DNA of 64,000 bases, taken from positions 6,586,085 to 6,650,084 of the forward strand of contig JBBCBC010000033.1 in assembly GCA_037126765.1 (NCBI GenBank). Direction: 5' to 3'. This document shows, piece after piece, positions 11,401 to 23,285 of the stretch. The notes under the pieces are model-generated. The model was not told where the DNA came from. It ran no database searches and saw only the letters and a list, made by a program, of their open reading frames with translations. Position numbers and translations under genes: made by a program. How positions within the stretch are numbered: position 1 is the first letter of the stretch; every line of letters starts with the position of its first letter. The stretch is from Stenogyne calaminthoides (lineage: Eukaryota > Streptophyta > Magnoliopsida > Lamiales > Lamiaceae).

Positions 11401-13013
11401 ACAGTCCTCGGACTTGATTCCCGGAGAAGATGAATCAGACCCATGGACATATGATGAGGCAATCCAAGATAAGGATGCGGTTTCTTGGCAAAAGGCAATG
11501 AAAGCAGAAATGGGGTCTGTGGATCATAACAGAGTGTAGGAGCTAGTCGAACCACTTAATGGGGTCAAACCCATTGGTTGCAAGTGGGTATACAAGAGAA
11601 AGAGGGGACCAGATGGGAAGGTGGAAACCTTAAAGGCAAGGCTTGTGTCGAAAGGTTATACTCAGAAAGAAGGGATCGACTATGAGGAAACCTTTTCACC
11701 TGTAGCAATGCTCAAGTCCATCCGGATTCTCTTGTCGATAGCTGCGCATCTCGATTTTGAAATCTAGCAAATGGATGTCAAGACAGCTTTCCTTAACGGA
11801 AGTCTTGATGAGAAAATCTATATGCAACAACCCCAAGGCTTCATTGAAAAGGTCCAAGAACACCTAGTTTGTAAGCTCATGAAGTCCATTTACGGACTCA
11901 AACAGGCATCCAGAGCTTGGAACCAATGTTTTGATCATGTTATTAAGTCTTATGGGTTTGATCAAAACGAGTTCGAAAGTTGTGTGTATAAAAAGCGTGT
12001 CGAAACTGCATTCGTATTCTTAGTACTATACGTAGATGACATTCTGCTCATCGGGAATGATGTAAAGGTGTTATCAGACGTAAGGGCATGGCTTTCAAAA
12101 TAGTTTGATATGAAGGACTTAGGGGAAGCCGGACACATCCTTGGGATCAAGATCACTCGAGATCGCAAGAAAAGGATGATAGGCTTATCGCAAGCTTCAT
12201 ACATAGACATTGTCTTGAAACGATTCAGCATGCAGGATTCCAAGAAGGCTTCGTACCTTTCAGGCATGGAATCCATCTATCCAAGGAAATGTGCCCTAAG
12301 ACACAAAAGGAGATAGATGACATGAAAGGCGTTCCTTATGCTTCGGCTGTCGGAAGCCTTATGTATGCAATGCTGTGTACGAGACCAGATATATGCTTTG
12401 CCGTTGGCATGGTTGCAAGATATCAGAGTAACCCGGGGAAGGAACATTGGACGGCAGTTAAAAACATTCTGAAGTATCTGGAAAGAACTTGAGATAGAAT
12501 GTTGGTTTATCAGTCAGATAGTCTAATCCCCATCGACTACACGGACTCGGATTTCCAATCAGACTTAGATTCCAGAAAATCTACCTCCGGTAGTGTGTTT
12601 TGCATGGGGGAGGAGCCATGACGTGGAGAAGCGTTAAACAGAAATGCATCGCAGATTCTACCATGGAAGCCGAAAATGTAGCTCCTTGCGAGGCAACGAA
12701 AGAAGCGGTTTGGCTCAAGAACTTCCTAGTGGACTTGGATGTAGTTCCGAATTTGCCCAGTACAATCACTGTTTATTGTGACAATGCCGGAGCAGTTGCA
12801 AATTCAAGGGAACCAAGAGCCCACAAGGCCAGCAAATACATTGAAAGGAATTACCATCTTGTACGAGAAATCGTTAAGAGAGGAGATATAGAGGTGGCAA
12901 AGATTGCGTCAGAAGACAACCTAGCTGATCCATTCACAAAGGGTCTGCCTCAGAATACATTCGAGAGACATGTGAAAGGAATGGGTGTCAAGACCGTTGC
13001 CAATCTACTTTGA
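11401..13013 (+). pseudogene. pol: Copia-1 reverse transcriptase and RNase H remnant
   Basis: RT runs from about 11430, with VKPIGCKWVYKRKRG at 11560-11610, MDVKTAFLNGSLDE from 11771, YGLKQASRAWNQ, and the catalytic YVDD at 12029-12040. RNase H extends through DNAGAVANS and ASEDNLADPFTKGLP to the TGA at 13011-13013. Nonsense codons at 11537-11539, 11765-11767 and 12101-12103 and frame breaks near 12270, 12490 and 12600 kill it. The first two stops replace Trp codons that are intact in Copia-2. Confidence 0.9.
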
Positions 13014-13123
13014 GTATAAGTGGGAGACATTATTAGGTTCGTGTAGGTGACATTAGTTGTCACGTACTACACGAGACATGTTGTAGTATACTTAAAAGCA
13101 GACTTTGAGTATAAGTGGGAGAT
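13008..13123 (+). other. Copia-1 3' untranslated tail with two PPT-like tracts
   Basis: The string ctttgagtataagtgggaga occurs at 13008-13027, overlapping the pol stop, and again at 13103-13122, directly before the LTR. Only the second sits where the functional polypurine tract must be. Copia-2 has the same pair (44683 and 44778). Confidence 0.8.
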
Positions 13124-14961
13124 TGTTGGGATTATACTGGAAAGTATGCTTTTACTTTGTATAATCAGACTGAATTTTGGACTTATTTACTGATATAAAT
13201 TGTTTATCACCGATGCTTTAAATATCATTGAATGTTACATATATTTACTGCATAACTGTTCAATAAATAGTACGTGTTACATTGTAGTTAATTTAGTGAT
13301 ACCAGATCACAGAAGATTAAATTAACAGTTCCTTGTAACTAAAAGTACACCATTCACGACCTAGATGGAAATGAACAATCCATCGTGAAAGGTTGTAGTG
13401 TAAGGCTCAGATTGGTTTGTCTTGACCAAGAGATTACACTAGTGCATGACTGATGCATTGAAGAGGACCTACAGGAGGATAAATTCTTCAGAACTGAACT
13501 AGGAAGAATTAGACCTCAGTTGTTAGTTATTTCTTAATCTTCGTCCCTTAAATAGGATTGCGTGTGGTTAGTAACTATTGCTTTGACTTATTACGGGAAG
13601 AGAATCAATGAGATTCAATACCCTATATCTTGGGCAATATTATTGGTCACATGCGATTGCTAAGATTTAATACGGAGAATCGTGTGCAAGTACGCTTGTT
13701 CGATTTGCCCCCTTGGGAGGTTCATAAGTTTTATCATACCAAATATTGCAAGTGGAACTAGTTTCCGGTATGGATAATAATGTTGAACCGTTCCTTTACC
13801 AAGGATAAAAGATATTAATTAATGGAAAGCTATTTCAGTGGCTTGAATTAATTAATGGGCTAGATAATCTTAAACACGGGAAATAATAACCGGGAGTCAT
13901 ATTAACTGTAATATGGGTTAAGATGGATAGTGCAATATTAATTATGTAGTGGGATTAATTAATATTTATGGGCTTGAATAATATTGTGGCTCAATATTGA
14001 TAATTCAAGGTCCATTGGAAGGTCCAATCTTAATTCTCCTAAAGGCCCCCCAAGTAGCCCAAGATAAAGTCCAATAATTGAAAAAGGTGTTTAAAATAAA
14101 ATAAATTTTGTTGCTTATTTTTCCTCATTTTTTCGAAAAATATGAATAAAAGGGGAGAAAGATTTTCTTTGAATTTTGTTATGGAATGAAGATATGTATT
14201 CTTGGAATGCAAGATTATCTCATTAAATTCAAGAAATCTCCCACTTGGTTATTTATATTGTGATTTTCGAAATTTTTGAAATAAAAGGGAAAGAAAGATT
14301 TTCTTAATTTTCTTGAAAAGATATTATGGAAGATATGTATTTCTTGAAATACAAGTATATCTCATAAATTCAAGAAGATCCAAATCTTGGATTCTTGTCT
14401 CTTAATTTTCGAAAAATACTCCATAACAAGATGAGGTGGGATTTTTGTGGAATATTTTAATTATGGAGAAAAGAATATATGAGATATATTCAAGATTTCT
14501 TGGATATCAAGAAAAGATTTTCCCACATTGATTTTTCCTCAAAATTTCGACCACCACCCCATCTATAAATAGGGGATGATTCTTTCATTCCCAAGTACAA
14601 TTTCATGTGCTGGAAAAATTAGTAAATCCACAAAGGTGGTGCAACAAATTTTATTTTTCCTTTTGTTAATTGTTCGTGAGCTTCCTTCCACCGGATTGTC
14701 GAACAAGGACTAGGGAATACTTGGGAAGGCTTTTTGGTGTGTTTTCATCGACGAGTCCATTGTCATTCCAAGAGGTAAGTTCACGTAAACTTGTATTAAT
14801 TCCGCATGCGTAGGATTTACGTGAACTGTTTATATGCATGATTTGTTGTTGAATTATTATTTGAATTAATATGGGTTAATTCATGCTAGTAATAATTGTT
14901 AGAATTAAATTTGTATTTAAATATTCATCCCGAATAGATCCGGGCAACTAATTCCCCAACA
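13124..14961 (+). mobile_element. Copia-1 3' LTR
   Basis: 1838 bp, TGTTGGG to CCCCAACA, direct repeat of 5927-7771, with the TATA box at 14564-14571. It is followed at once by the GTTCT duplication and the resumed LINE. Confidence 0.93.
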
Positions 14962-14966
14962 GTTCT
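14962..14966. repeat. Target-site duplication of Copia-1 (right)
   Basis: GTTCT, identical to 5922-5926. Confidence 0.9.
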
Positions 14967-16315
14967 AGGCTCATAAGGTCTGGCTCTTGCACCAGGATTT
15001 TTGAAGATAATTGGCTATCGAACGCCCATTTGAGAACATTGTGGTATGAGGGTTGTGCTCTGCCCCTTAATGCCACTGTCTCTCAAATTATTGATCATGA
15101 TTCAAGCTCTTGGAAGTTGGACATCATCCAAGAGATCTTTCCGCCGGATGTTGTTGGCCTCATCACGTCTCTACCTATCAACCACTCCACAGCTCCGGAC
15201 AAGTGGTTATGGAACCACCACCCATCGGTCGCTTCTCCGTAAGTCGGCCTATCACTTTAGCCTCAGGTCTTGTCTCGTGGATGTTCAGGGGTCACCCGGT
15301 CTCTAACAAGAAACCACTTGGAAGAAATTGTGGAATTTGAAAATCCCCTCTCGAATTCTACACTTTATGTGGAGAGCGTGTACAAGTACTCTACCTTTTG
15401 CCGACACTCTGGCTCATTGCGGAGTTGTGGTGGACAATTCTTGCAGCTTTTGCAAATTTGGGGGAAATAATGCTCATCACCTTTTCTTTGAGTACGACTT
15501 CTCAATCTCTATTTGGGAAAGCTCGGGTCTCATTGACCCTATTAGGGGCTTGGGTTCTGTTTCGGCGAGTGAGAAGTTCAAGGAATTAGTCATTCTGGGC
15601 AACTTCGAAAGGGACCTTTTCGTTTTCATCTGCTACTTCATTTGGTTCTTCCGCAACAAAGCTATTTTTGAAGGTGTTAATATAGATAGTTTCTTAATCA
15701 TATCCTTGGCAACCCACACGTTGGCTGACTTTCGGGAAGCAAACAAATGGCCCGACCGCGCCCACCCTCAACTTCTCTCGAAGTCGTGGGCCTCTCCGCC
15801 ATCCTCTAGGGTTTCATATTTTCTTTGATGGTGCTATCTCCAATACGAATCCAGGAGCAGGCTGCGGGGTTTTTGTTGCCAATCATGATGGGTCCTTTGT
15901 CCATCGGGTGAGCAAAAGTTTTGCTGGAACCCGCGATCTGCACCTCGCCGAGTTGCTGGCGTTGTGGGAAGCTCTTCTTATGGTCCAATTGCTTGGAATT
16001 CAGTCAATCTCCTTCATTGGGGATGCCCAATCTATTATCTCTTAGGCCCTTGATGCAGAACCTTGTCCCGCCATTGCTCTCCCATTCTTGAGGTCATCAG
16101 TAATCTGCTCCAGTCAATCCCGTGCTTGGGCCTTTTCTGGAAGAGAAGATCTTTCAATGTTGTGGCTCATGAGTTGACATTCTTTGCTAAAATGAATTCC
16201 CCTTGTAATTCGTCTTGATCGTCCCTTCCAGACTTCCTCGTGTCAATCAGTGCTGGCTGATTCCAGCTCTTTGCAGTCCTTTTCCTTTCGATTTTTTTAA
16301 TAAATTATAATACTG
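14967..16315 (+). pseudogene. LINE ORF2 remnant, downstream piece (zinc-binding and RNase H domains)
   Basis: Continues the LINE cut by Copia-1. In order: SGSCTRIFEDNWL-type sequence (14970-15020); the VSQIID..W.LDIIQEIFPP stretch (15075-15150); a zf-RVT domain at 15328-15530 (KIPSRILHFMWRACTS, then CSFC and HHLFFE); FIWFFRNKAIFEG (15640-15680); and an RNase H domain from 15823 with FDGA, AELLALWEAL and GDAQSII supplying the Asp, Glu and Asp. Stops at 15240 and 16042 and frame changes show decay. It ends near an A/T-rich tail at about 16290-16315. It is an L1-type plant LINE with a C-terminal RNase H. Confidence 0.85.
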
Positions 16316-17111
16316 AAATGTACCTAGTAATGAGTCTCCCGTCGTAATATATATCAATAGGAACCAATCGTTCCATTAGTTAACTTGGGATTTTCTCCCA
16401 CCACCACCACCACCGTCACCACCACTAACGTGCTAACTCTAAGCATTTTTTTTAAACATAAAATTATTCCTAACAATAACGACAATATCGTACATATCTC
16501 CAATTAATCCCAAAATCTATCTTGAACCAACTCATTTCCTTGAGTTAGCTGCTCAGAGTCAAAACGTGGTAATAACGTGGGTTGAATCAAGTATTAGGCC
16601 GATTTAACACATTTGATGCATGAATCGTGTGTGTGCTTCAAAGAGATTCTACACTTTACAAAAGATACAATTCCATATAATTAATACTTTCTTATTCTTC
16701 TGTTGACGCCAAAACAAAACGCCAAAAGAACGCTTTTAAAGTCTTTAAATTTCCAAACCATTTTTTCTTCAGCAACGTTGTCATAATTTTCACGGTTGGA
16801 TTACCCTATTCCACTTTTCGTATTACATTTGTCTTTCATCCTGTTGAATTTTTAACACAAAGATCCAAAATATGGTGATTCGTTGAATATTTTTTATTAA
16901 TCCACGTATCATTCATACACATTATGAAAAACAAAGTAGAACACTAATTATAAAATAGGTGATCTAATTCCTAATTTACATGTGTAATTAATTGTCAACT
17001 TAACCTACCACCAATCTTGAGATCTTAATGTCCTTAGTAATAATGCAATAATTAATTGACCTTTATTTTTACAATCCAAAAATTAAGCTATTAATATATG
17101 ATTATAATTAT
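16316..17111. other. Intergenic, no gene seen
   Basis: AT-rich DNA without a convincing frame. A short CCACCACCACCACCACC run lies near 16398. Nothing else is supported. Confidence 0.6.
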
Positions 17112-17113
17112 TA

Positions 17114-17362
17114 CTCACTCCGTTCCTATTTAGTTGTCCCATTCTATCAATAATGTTCTTTTTATTTGTCACTTTGTCAATATATACCCATGCAATTTTA
17201 TCTTTATTTTTCTAATTTGCCCTCAATAAATTACTTTAAAATACTAATTATTTTGTAATTAATGACAAATTAAAGAATATAAAATTCTTTTTCATATCTT
17301 AATTAATGTTACAATTGGTTTGTGTGAATGTATAAAATAGACATATAACAAGGAACAGGGAG
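17114..17362. mobile_element. Stowaway-type MITE
   Basis: A 249-bp AT-rich element with terminal inverted repeats CTCACTCCGTTCCT and (right end, reversed) CTCCCTGTTCCTTGT, flanked by TA on both sides. It matches the plant Tc1/mariner-derived Stowaway consensus CTCCCTCCGTTCC. Confidence 0.8.
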
Positions 17363-17465
17363 TATAATACAAGAGGTTCCCTATGGAGCATATATATTTA
17401 AATGGAGTACTACTCAATTAATTTTTCTTCTTATAAAAAAATTAATAATATTCCCACCACCGTGT

Positions 17466-17513
17466 GTATATATATATAATATAATATAATATAATATAAT
17501 ATAATATAATATG
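17466..17513. repeat. Microsatellite
   Basis: A short TA run passes into about seven copies of the pentamer ATAAT. Confidence 0.9.
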
Positions 17514-18135
17514 GATTATATACAAATCAAAATTGAAACTGAAAATGCAATCTAGAAAATCAAAATCGCTTCAGACTTGCTCATATGGCTGCAACTAATT
17601 CAATATTATAAAACACATGCAAATTTCTTAAACCATGTAAACCTTTACCGAAACTTCAAGAAAAGCTTCAAATTGTCAACGACATGCATTTTTCAAACTT
17701 TGAAGAAATTTACAAAATGACAAAAAATAACTTTTTGACTAATTTTCTGTTTCCACATGGATCATATTTGACTTAGTCTACTCTTTGTTAGGCAGTTTGC
17801 CGTACATAATTAGGTTAAAGGATTTAGCTCGTGATTAATGATTAATCAAATATGAATTACTCAATAAAAACAGACCGACCGGGAGATTAAGAACAAGCAG
17901 ACAAACATTGCCATGTATGAATGAAGAAAGCATGCATGCACTTAAAAATGACTAATATAAACTTTTATATGACTCGCGCGACAAATAGAGACACGGAGTG
18001 AAAAACTTACTGATTCTGCGGGAGTCGAATAGATTTTCTAATAAACCACATGAAAAAGCAGAACAATAAAAGTCACTCTGAGATCTGTGTTACTATAATG
18101 TCAAACATGTGTTACTGTCAGTACATATATATGTG

Positions 18136-18563
18136 TGAAAAAATTCCGTCTGATCTAAAAGTCCGAACTTGTAGAGAGGTGCAGAATTAATTTATTTATT
18201 TAATTTTCCTCAACACTCCCCCTCACTTGTGGGCCGAATCATTGCATCTGTCCTCTGGGGAGGAGACCAACTGAGTGGACAATTTTAAATGGGTGGAGTG
18301 CTTTCCACGGGAATCGTAATTCGTTTATTTAATTTCCCTCAACACTCCCCCTCACTTGTGGGCCGAATCATTGTCTCAGCCCTCTGGGTAGGAGACCAAC
18401 TGAGTGGACAATTTTAAATGGGTGAAGTGCTTTCCACGATAATCGAACCCAGGATCTGGGCTGAGCCAAAGGTTCTGATACCATAAAAGAATTTCGTCTC
18501 ATCTAAAAGTCCGAACTTGTAGAGAGGTGCAAAATTAATTCGTTTATTTAATTTCTATCAACA
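18136..18563 (-). mobile_element. TRIM 1: miniature LTR retrotransposon with three LTR copies
   Basis: Minus-strand element flanked by ATGTG (18131-18135 and 18564-18568). On that strand it reads: 80-bp LTR starting TGTTGATAGAAATT (18563-18484), primer site, internal part, a 28-bp partial LTR (18344-18317), a second internal copy, and an 80-bp terminal LTR (18215-18136). The CTCACAAG..GAGGGGGAG purine-rich stretch precedes each downstream LTR. No coding capacity. The LTR-internal-LTR-internal-LTR plan with a truncated middle LTR suggests unequal recombination. Confidence 0.85.
18471..18483 (-). other. Primer binding site of TRIM 1
   Basis: On the minus strand TGGTATCAGAACC, directly next to the 80-bp LTR, one base from the initiator Met-tRNA complement TGGTATCAGAGCC. 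Confidence 0.85.
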
Positions 18564-18630
18564 ATGTGATTGTAAGGAAGGATGCATGAAATATGACATT
18601 TGAGTCAGAAGGAGAAACACATAAACACTG

Positions 18631-18824
18631 AAAGAAACCAGGTGGCTTAGCCCACCTGGCCACTAGGCTCCTCATTTGAGTGGGAGACCCAAGTTCGATT
18701 CCCTCTGGGAACGAATTTGGAGTTATGGGAGTTATAAGGTGGATTGACGATTTCGTTGAGTATTTGGGTGCTTGGTGTACTAACTACTAACAATTAACTT
18801 TGTCCGATAAAAAAGAAAAAAAAA
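18631..18824 (+). mobile_element. tRNA-derived SINE (Au-like)
   Basis: The head has an A-box-like TGGCTTAGCCCACCTGG (about 18643) and a B-box AGTTCGATTCCC (about 18691), as in RNA polymerase III promoters. The body is about 190 bp with an A-rich tail ending at 18824. Imperfect 12-bp target duplications flank it: acataaacactg (18619-18630) and acatagacactg (18825-18836). The head closely recalls the angiosperm Au SINE. Confidence 0.88.
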
Positions 18825-19192
18825 ACATAGACACTGGAGGAAAAATTCGTGGATCAAATGCGAGTAGAACTGGGTTAACAAATTTTTCTATAAACTTCGC
18901 GCAAAGACAAAATAACAGAACTTGCTATGAGGTTGTATTACTATGAAGATAAACATGTGTTATTGTAAGTACATGTGTGTGTTGATGAAGTACAAATAAC
19001 ACATGTTTGTTTTTTTTAGCACACATATTTGTTTGTAAGGTCAACCTGCACTTGATCCGCGAATCTTCAACTCCTTCCCTTTGAACTAATATTTCACAGG
19101 AAAATCCCCCATTAGAGAAAATTATGCAAAAATAGTAAAAACGACAATCATTTTGAAATAAAATTTAAATCCAAAAACGACAAACAATATCC

Positions 19193-19653
19193 CACTACAA
19201 GAAAATAGAGAATTGTCTACGAAATATTCCAATATGCCTACGAAATTACCAACGAAAATAGTCTCATCCTTAAATAGTAAGAATTTTCTAAGACTTGTCT
19301 GCAAAATTTTCTAATCATTTAGGCATTATCATTCGTAGGTAAATTTTCCTATAGAAATGTAATTCGTAGATAAATTTATTTGTAGATCATTTATAAAGTA
19401 CAAATATAATTGTCTACGAAAATGTAAGTTACCTAGAGAATTATTTTTGTAGTTAATTTATTTGTCTGCGAAAATTACAAATGTGTAGACAGTTTCTTCA
19501 TAGATAATTTGTATGTCAACAAAAATTCTAAAAATTTGTAGATAAATTGTAGGCGATCCTCACTATTTTTAAGGACCAAATTATTTTTTGTTGGAAAACT
19601 CCGTAAAATTTTGAAAAAATTTGGATACATTTTTTTTTAATTTTCTTGTAGTG
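19193..19653. mobile_element. CACTA-type non-autonomous transposon
   Basis: 461 bp bounded by CACTACAAGAAAA and its exact inverse TTTTCTTGTAGTG, with TCC on both sides as the 3-bp duplication expected for CACTA elements. The interior repeats the motif cTACGAAaaT/ATTTTCGTAG on both strands, typical of subterminal repeats. No transposase frame. Confidence 0.92.
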
Positions 19654-19656
19654 TCC

Positions 19657-20829
19657 TTTCTCTTGTGTCATTCCGGCATACATCATATCAAGGGGATCAC
19701 TCAAGGGCTATTTTGAATCTCAATTTGGACTCCAAAAATCTTTTTCTTTTTTTTAATAGAAGTTGTGTCACAACCACTTCTAAAAAAACACTTCCGATAG
19801 TGAAAACAACCCCTTAATTTGATGTTGTTGTATAATTCAAAAGATGGTCCCCAGAGTGTTGGTTAATCCATCCCCTGTTTCCCCAAAGTAATATCTTCTT
19901 CTTCTCATCTTCTTTATGAGCCATGCCGTGTTATTATATAAATGCTTCCAATTTGAACAATAATTGCTCTAACTCAGTTATAGATACAATGAACCATCAT
20001 GTATGGACGACAGCATAAAGTAAAGTGCAATAAAAGACTCATCCCAATCGGATTTTCTGTTTTACATTGTATTTTGATTCCATCTATTTTATCAAATTTT
20101 TGTTTATTACAATACATTTTCTTCTTCTTGAACAAATTATGTGTGCATTTGTAAATAAGAAAAAAAAAAAAAGTCGTATTTCACACGTCAAAATTAGCTA
20201 GAGTAAGTCTCCTGTGAACCCGAGTTCATGTGAATTCTTTTTTTCAATTGCTACTGTTATGCGTATTCGTTATTACTGTTTAATTTTCTTTTTTGATTAA
20301 ATAGTAATATAGTGCGTATTCATATCAGTGATATTTGATCAAAACATTACTCACTAATCACAATAGCTGAACTACATTTGATCCAAAATCAACTTTGCAT
20401 GTTCTTGACTACTTATTTATATATCCTTCTCTAATTTGATGTTTCATTAAAAAAAAAAAAGGAAAATATATTGTAATTGATTTTGACTTTATTCGAGATT
20501 GAGTTCGAATAAAAAAAACACTTTCTACGAACTAAGGATCGATCAATTTGTAAATTTGTTAACAAATTAAACCACTATAATTAATCGGCTCGTTTTCAAC
20601 TATTTTGGAAAACCTGGCTTGCCATTCAATTGAGACTTGAGAGGACGTGTTTGAGTTTATAACATTACAAATGATTCTAATAACCATGAGAATATAATCC
20701 ATCTAGCACATCTTGAAAATGTTCTTCACAATTTTGAATTCTTAATTGGGATTGTGTTAAATTTTGAATTTGAGTGGGTATTCTATGAACCCGGGTTGAT
20801 GTGACCTGATTTTTTTTTCTAAGTATCAC
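19657..20829. other. Intergenic, no gene seen
   Basis: AT-rich, with A/T homopolymer runs (for example 20159-20172 and 20449-20460). No supported gene. Confidence 0.6.
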
Positions 20830-21671
20830 TGTTGAAAGTGTGTGAAATCGGGTTGTGTTTAGTAAAACAAACTGATGTTACACTGAATATTGTAACACTC
20901 AAGGTAACACTAGTAAAACAGAGACAGTAACAGCGGAAGACACAGAAACACAACACACGAATTGTTTAATAAGACTTTGCACAATCTATATTACTATAGA
21001 TTGTGATGTCTTATGGCCGAATATCAAAATAATGAGTACAAAGAGGTTCACAGATCGAATCCTCTTGAAACAAGATCAAGCATATGATCTAAAGGCTAAA
21101 TGTATCTCTACACGACCAAAGGTGACTATTCTATGTGTATAAAACGATCTACACTGAGACCAACATTCCACACAAAATAAATTCAGCACCACTCGAAGTA
21201 TTGTAAACCCTACAATTACTTTCTTATGGCTTAACACTCCACAACAACGAACTCATCACTCTGGATGCACTAAGCACTCAACGGTTGATGTTTGGTTGTT
21301 GCTTCGACTAAACAGTACACGATTTGCGGCAATTGATATGAACATCAATGTCTTCTATTTATAGACTTCGTGTATGCTTTACTAGATTCTCCTTGAAGGA
21401 TCTAGAAACTATTTCATCCACTATCCCATGATCTTTGTAACTGCCACTTAGTGGATTCTTCAAGTTCTGAAAACAGCCGCATGATCTAGTCCCCTCTACT
21501 CGATTCTTGAAGCTTGTGGAACCTTCTGGAATCTTGCAAAACAACCTAGATCGTCAACCTGCAGTCAACAACATCAAAGACAACATTGAACACAAAAGTG
21601 TTAGCGGTTAAGAAAAAAAGACGAATATTAATGTTGTAACCAATATTGTAACATCGGTGGCAACATCAACA
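20830..21671 (-). mobile_element. Candidate solo LTR
   Basis: An 842-bp block whose ends are TGTTGAAAG and CATCAACA, that is TGTTG...CAACA as in copia LTRs. It is richer in GC and simpler in texture than its surroundings. On the minus strand a TATAAATAG box lies near 21354-21361, placed like an LTR promoter. No internal region, primer site or clear target duplication is visible (ATCAC versus ACTAT), so this rests on ends and promoter only. Confidence 0.45.
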
Positions 21672-22240
21672 ACTATTATCTATACACATTATCATTGTAA
21701 CGCTTACGAAATGTCATTCAATTTACATAATTTTTTGTCAAAAATAGTATGCATTAGAGATAGATTTGTGGAGTTCCTTTATTTTCCTTTTTATAATTAT
21801 AGAGAATCTATAGTCGTATTTCTAGATATAATATATATTGGGTAAATCCATGCAATGATAAAATATATATAAAGTGAATAAGTTTCACATGAGAAAATCT
21901 GTGAAATAAAATTATATAACTAAAATATATTATTTATATTATTAAATGATATTAATCACGATAATTGAATGATATATGACTTATTACTAGAAAAAAAGTG
22001 TTATTCGTGATATTGAAAGGTATACCTTATATTATAATAGGAGACCTACCCCATGCAATTATATATTAAACTAGTGGCGTTCAAGTGATCATTTAACTTA
22101 CATGTTCCTCCAACTAGAACACTCTTTAAAAATATATAAATCAATTTATATATAAAATGACTAACTTTTCTATATAATATTGTAGGGTTCTTAAATCCGT
22201 ATAATATGCCCATACCCGACTAACCCTACCTCTTAAGTTG
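21672..22240. other. Intergenic, no gene seen
   Basis: AT-rich sequence with no supported frame, RNA or element end. Confidence 0.6.
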
Positions 22241-22800
22241 AAAATTCGCAGATTTTTTAGGATCGAACCAGATCAAACAATATTTTTGTGTTAAGCCAAA
22301 ACATAAAACTCGTTTCTAGATCTGCGTTACTATAAAGACAAACATATATTGCTGTAAATATAAATATGCATTATTATGAGAAAAAATAATGCATATTTAT
22401 CTCTTTAATACATATGTTCCTTATAGTAACACATATAAGTATTGAAAATTATATTACTATATAAATACAAATGTGTTACTATAAAGAGAAAATTTTGTTC
22501 AGTATAAGAAAACACTCCCGCTATTTCATTTTCACCTTCTTCTCCCACTGTTGTTTATCAACTTCTCCTTCTGATCTATCGGTCTTAAATAAAGATTCAA
22601 ACCACCATATTACACCATTAAATTAGTAAACATATATTTATTTTCATCATCACGTAGTAATACATATTTTCTTTATAGTAACACAGACTGAGAGCAAAGT
22701 TTCCTATTTTACTTATGAGTGATTTTTTTGCAAAATTTCATTTGTTCCGATTTGACCCGTTCAAGATCCACAAATTGTCCGCCCCTTCCCAATTGCACTA
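22241..22800. repeat. Foldback repeat family, copy R2
   Basis: Left arm around 22320 (gcgttactataaagacaaac) is matched in reverse on the right (ctttatagtaacacagactg, 22670-22690). The outer parts 'gcagattttttaggatcgaa' and 'gacccgttcaagatccac' also pair loosely. The middle carries cttctccttctgat. Edges are approximate. Confidence 0.55.
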
Positions 22801-23282
22801 ATATTGTACATACTATAATATATAGGAAAGTCCCTTGTATAAGATAAGTTGTTTACCCAATTATAGTTAATTACATAATAAGAAATTTCTTTTCTAAAAT
22901 GATCTTCTGTTTTCCGTACTAATAACATGTCATAAATATCTGCAATCTTTCTCCAACGTGACATATTCCCAAACACACTGAGACCAAAAGAACAAAAAAA
23001 TTGGAGGAAATGATAACCTAATTTAACTGTCATTTCAGCAGATTTCAAAATCAAATATTACTAACCAACAATTTATTTATTTCTGATAATTGCCTTGTAC
23101 TACATCCATCAACAGTTCAACACATGACTTTCATTCATCATTTATAGCAATTTTTCATTGGACCCAGTATTAGATATTTACAGACAAAAAAAAATAAAAT
23201 CATTAGGAAAAAGGGGGCATGATGACTAGTACTTATCTTGGAGCACAAACTTGTAGGCCAAAAATAAAATCAAAATAAACTA

Positions 23283-23285
<3 letters not shown>

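Larger units (their letters stand above)
5927..14961 (+). mobile_element. Copia-1: complete Ty1/copia retrotransposon, coding-dead
   Basis: A 9035-bp element with LTRs of 1845 and 1838 bp, an initiator-Met-type primer binding site, gag and pol remnants in the order protease, integrase, RT, RNase H (copia order), a polypurine tract, and GTTCT target duplications. It splits a LINE ORF2. By eye the LTRs differ at roughly 35-45 positions, so the insertion is not very old, yet gag is largely destroyed and pol has several stops. It was probably mobilised by proteins from a relative. Lineage is probably Angela/Tork-like, judged from RT motifs and long LTRs. Confidence 0.93.
17985..19110. repeat. Foldback repeat family, copy R1 (interrupted)
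   Basis: Shares with R2 (22241-22800), R3 (27130-28110) and R4 (31190-31740) a body rich in gtgttactataaagacaaac and its reverse complement, plus gtcagaaggagaaa and its inverse. This gives an imperfect palindrome. R1 is broken by a TRIM (18136-18563) and a SINE (18631-18824). Edges are approximate. Probably a non-autonomous DNA transposon, superfamily unknown. Confidence 0.55.
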
